This document shows positions 22,985-24,171 of a DNA stretch of 24,171 nucleotides, one piece after another. A model generated the notes under the pieces. It worked only from the letters and a program-made list of their open reading frames with translations, was not told where the DNA came from and did not search any database. Position numbers and translations under genes: made by a program. Source of the DNA: Mycolicibacterium sp. TY81 (GTDB taxonomy: Bacteria > Actinomycetota > Actinomycetes > Mycobacteriales > Mycobacteriaceae). The stretch is from NCBI RefSeq assembly GCF_018326285.1, contig NZ_AP023365.1, positions 1-24,171 on the forward strand, read 5' to 3'. Positions within the stretch are counted from its first letter, which is position 1; each line of letters opens with the position of its first letter.

Positions 22985-23011
22985 GAAGCCCCCCTCAGAG
23001 AGGGAGGCTTC
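22985..23011 (-). terminator. Stem-loop between par operon and Abi-like gene
   Basis: Outer stem GAAGCC/GGCTTC and inner CCCTC/GAGGG around AGA, one mismatch. On the minus strand it is followed by cttgtttg, a weak U-rich tract. Either the par-operon terminator or a leader attenuator of the Abi-like gene. Confidence 0.55.
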
Positions 23012-23052
23012 TTCACGAACAGCCGGGGTCGAGCCGACTGCATCTGCACTGA

Positions 23053-23096
23053 ACTATACATCACCAGCGCATACCTGCATATTCCATCGGTATGCG
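23053..23096 (-). promoter_or_regulatory. Candidate promoter and operator of the Abi-like gene
   Basis: On the minus strand a good -10 TATAGT (23058-23053) lies just downstream of an inverted repeat CGCATACC (23068-23075) / GGTATGCG (23089-23096), with perfect 8-bp arms and a 13-bp spacer. The repeat covers the -10/-35 spacer. The -35 itself is poor, which suits a regulated promoter. Confidence 0.45.
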
Positions 23097-23116
23097 AACA
23101 CAGTTGACTTCGATAT

Positions 23117-23152
23117 ACGTCCTTACGTTGTGACGCATATACGTCTTTACGT
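23117..23152. repeat. ACGT array C
   Basis: ACGT at 23117, 23125, (ACGC at 23133), 23141 and 23149, all at an 8-bp period. The last box overlaps the 3' end of the RHH gene (stop at 23147-23149). Confidence 0.8.
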
Positions 23153-23374
23153 CCTGTTGTTCTTCGCCAGCCACTGATCGGCCAGGTCAGTAAGGATTTT
23201 GCTCATACTCGTATCTTGATCCAGCGCGGCTTGCTTCAGTCGGCGAACCGTCGCACGCGGTAGATAGACGGTGGCCCGCTGCATGTCATCAGTGGGGGAG
23301 CGGAACGCCTCCGCGGCCCGCTTGGCCGGCTCGGTCTTGACCCGCGCGGCCATCTTCGAAGACAGATCAGACAT
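23147..23374 (-). CDS. Ribbon-helix-helix partition protein (ParG/ParB-like)
   Basis: A 75-aa protein. ATG 23374 overlaps the ParA stop by 8 bp, so the two are translationally coupled. A basic, probably disordered N-terminus (SKMAARVKTEPAKRAAEAFRSPTDDM, residues 6-31) precedes an RHH domain: strand RATVYLP (33-39), helix RATVRRLKQAALDQD (40-54), turn TS, helix MSKILTDLADQWL (57-69). This layout matches ParG-type centromere-binding proteins, whose N-terminal tail stimulates ParA and whose RHH dimers bind repeats. The ACGT arrays are the likely target, and array D lies in the operon's promoter, so autoregulation is likely. Confidence 0.85.
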   Translation of the reverse strand: MSDLSSKMAARVKTEPAKRAAEAFRSPTDDMQRATVYLPRATVRRLKQAALDQDTSMSKILTDLADQWLAKNNRT

Positions 23375-23942
23375 GAACCAGAGCCTCCATCAATTCGTTC
23401 AGCACGTCGTCGTACCCGTATAGGTGGTCAGGTGTCGCCCCGAACGCCCGGCGAATGCCCTCTCGGCGAACGATCCGCGTCCCAATCACCGGCACGCCCT
23501 CGTTCTCCAGCAGGGTTTTCACCTCATCAGCCAGGCGGGTGCGCAGGTCCACACCGGTTAGTAGGACTGCCGTCGGCCGGTGCGCGGTGATCTCCAGCGT
23601 TGGCCACACGCGGCGTACGTCCAAAGGTGAGGCTCCCGTGGGCACCACGACCAGATCGGCCAGTTCGATCGCCTCCTGAATGACCTGGGCCGTACCAGGG
23701 GGAGTGTCGACGATCGTCAGCTCCTGGCGGCCACTCACATCGAGCGGCCGCCTTGCCGGCACCACAGGGAAGGGGAACGGGTCGTCGCCGGCGGCTGCCG
23801 CCCACTCCAGTGCCGACCCCTGAGGGTCGGCATCGATAAGGGCGACATCGAGGCCGCGGCGTTGCGCCGCTGTGGCGAGGTACACCGCCGACGTTGTTTT
23901 CGCAACGCCACCCTTGGTGTGCACCAAAGAAACCGTAGGCAT
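23367..23942 (-). CDS. parA: ParA-family partition ATPase (short, type Ib)
   Basis: 191 aa. The start is ATG 23942 (PTVSLVHTKGGVAKTT), because an upstream TTG frame start lies inside array D. Deviant Walker A KGGVAKTT (K10 signature Lys, K15), LIDADPQGSALEW with D37/D39, and LTIVDTPPGT as Walker B region. It lacks the N-terminal HTH of large ParA proteins, so it belongs with short type Ib ParAs that work with RHH partners and leave repression to the partner. The first gene of a two-gene operon with the RHH protein. It moves plasmid copies apart on the nucleoid; assignment by family. Confidence 0.93.
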   Translation of the reverse strand: MPTVSLVHTKGGVAKTTSAVYLATAAQRRGLDVALIDADPQGSALEWAAAAGDDPFPFPVVPARRPLDVSGRQELTIVDTPPGTAQVIQEAIELADLVVVPTGASPLDVRRVWPTLEITAHRPTAVLLTGVDLRTRLADEVKTLLENEGVPVIGTRIVRREGIRRAFGATPDHLYGYDDVLNELMEALVHV

Positions 23943-23954
23943 GCCCGCGACTAT

Positions 23955-24006
23955 ACGTCCCAACGTAATGACGCATATGCATCAACACGCCATTACGTTA
24001 TTACGT
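23955..24006. repeat. ACGT array D in the parA promoter
   Basis: Boxes at 23955 ACGT, 23963 ACGT, 23971 ACGC, 23979 GCAT (degenerate), 23987 ACGC, 23995 ACGT and 24003 ACGT: seven positions in exact 8-bp phase. Overlaps the proposed parA promoter. Confidence 0.8.
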
Positions 24007-24019
24007 CACATCAGGTCAA
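23990..24019 (-). promoter_or_regulatory. Candidate parA promoter
   Basis: On the minus strand TTGACC (24019-24014), 18-bp spacer, TAATGG (23995-23990). The -10 and spacer lie within array D, consistent with autorepression by the RHH protein. Confidence 0.5.
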
Positions 24020-24099
24020 GCCACGGTTTCACTAGTCGTTATCGAACCGTTACCACCTTGGTTGTCGGGAATCGGGCCAAAAACAGGTCATAGGGAGGC

Positions 24100-24171
24100 G
24101 TGAACGGCACTACCCACCCGCACGCGCCCAGAACTCGTCGTCACTTCCTGACGAGATGCTGCACCGCCCTG
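24100..24171 (+). CDS. Possible start of a gene cut by the window edge
   Basis: GTG at 24100 opens a frame that runs to the end (NGTTHPHAPRTRRHFLTRCC...). AGGGAGG precedes it, but only one base away, which is too close for a normal ribosome binding site. Divergent from parA. Weak. Confidence 0.2.
   Translation, partial: MNGTTHPHAPRTRRHFLTRCCTAL

Noticed and set aside
21348..24006. CRISPR array
   Set aside because: The repeats are 4-bp boxes at an 8-bp period with no 20-40 bp spacers and no cas genes.
22130..24006. ACGT arrays as Rep-binding iterons
   Set aside because: They lie 17 kb from the rep gene and surround the ParA/RHH operon; partition use fits better, although an additional origin role cannot be excluded.

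Overview
The window looks like part of a mycobacterial plasmid, most likely from a non-tuberculous Mycobacterium. The reasons are uniformly high GC with GTG/TTG starts, a winged-helix Rep-type protein in a mycobacterial style, a type VII (ESX) secretion-style gene cluster with Gly/Ala/Pro-rich low complexity, mycobacteria-like IS256 and IS1380 transposases, and a ParA/ribbon-helix-helix (RHH) partition pair. No chromosomal housekeeping gene or complete rRNA/tRNA gene was seen. All family assignments come from reading the sequence; no database search was run.

Layout. (1) 1-2026, plus: end of a large protein of an ESX-associated type, a small membrane protein and a Cys-rich protein, tightly packed. 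(2) 2137-3043: a small HTH gene divergent from an unknown gene; the latter's promoter carries two 17-bp palindromic operators. (3) 3132-5108: replication region, with a tandem-RHH regulator, a run of stem-loops and a winged-helix Rep protein whose coding sequence contains a tRNA-Ala 3'-end copy. (4) 5095-7419: small accessory genes (membrane protein, DUF2384-like and VbhA-like orphan antitoxin-type proteins, a zinc-ribbon protein) plus a fragment resembling a tRNA-Lys anticodon arm. (5) 7420-8618: about 1.2 kb with no convincing gene. (6) 8619-12850, minus: four-gene ESX-type operon (EspC-like small protein, membrane-anchored protein, 857-aa DUF5631/5632-like protein, 260-aa protein). (7) 13062-20442: an insertion-sequence island. 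One intact IS256 has split a membrane-protein gene right after its start; there is a frameshifted IS1380 and a doubly frameshifted IS256. Between the last two lies a 548-aa HEPN protein, a candidate defence gene. (8) 20637-24006: maintenance region, with a serine resolvase and its res-like repeats, three intrinsic terminators, a small membrane protein, an Abi-like HEPN protein and a parA-RHH operon.

The most striking structure is a set of four arrays built on the tetramer ACGT repeated every 8 bp (ACGT plus a 4-bp linker). They lie upstream and downstream of the parA-RHH operon, beyond the Abi-like gene, and across the resolvase stop codon. They resemble, in architecture but not in sequence, the tetramer-box centromere bound by ParG of plasmid TP228. 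I read them as a dispersed centromere/operator system for the RHH protein. Two HEPN proteins with intact RNxxxH motifs suggest an abortive-infection or plasmid-stabilising cargo. Three frame breaks in the insertion sequences all fall in G/C homopolymers, so either decay or sequencing error is possible.
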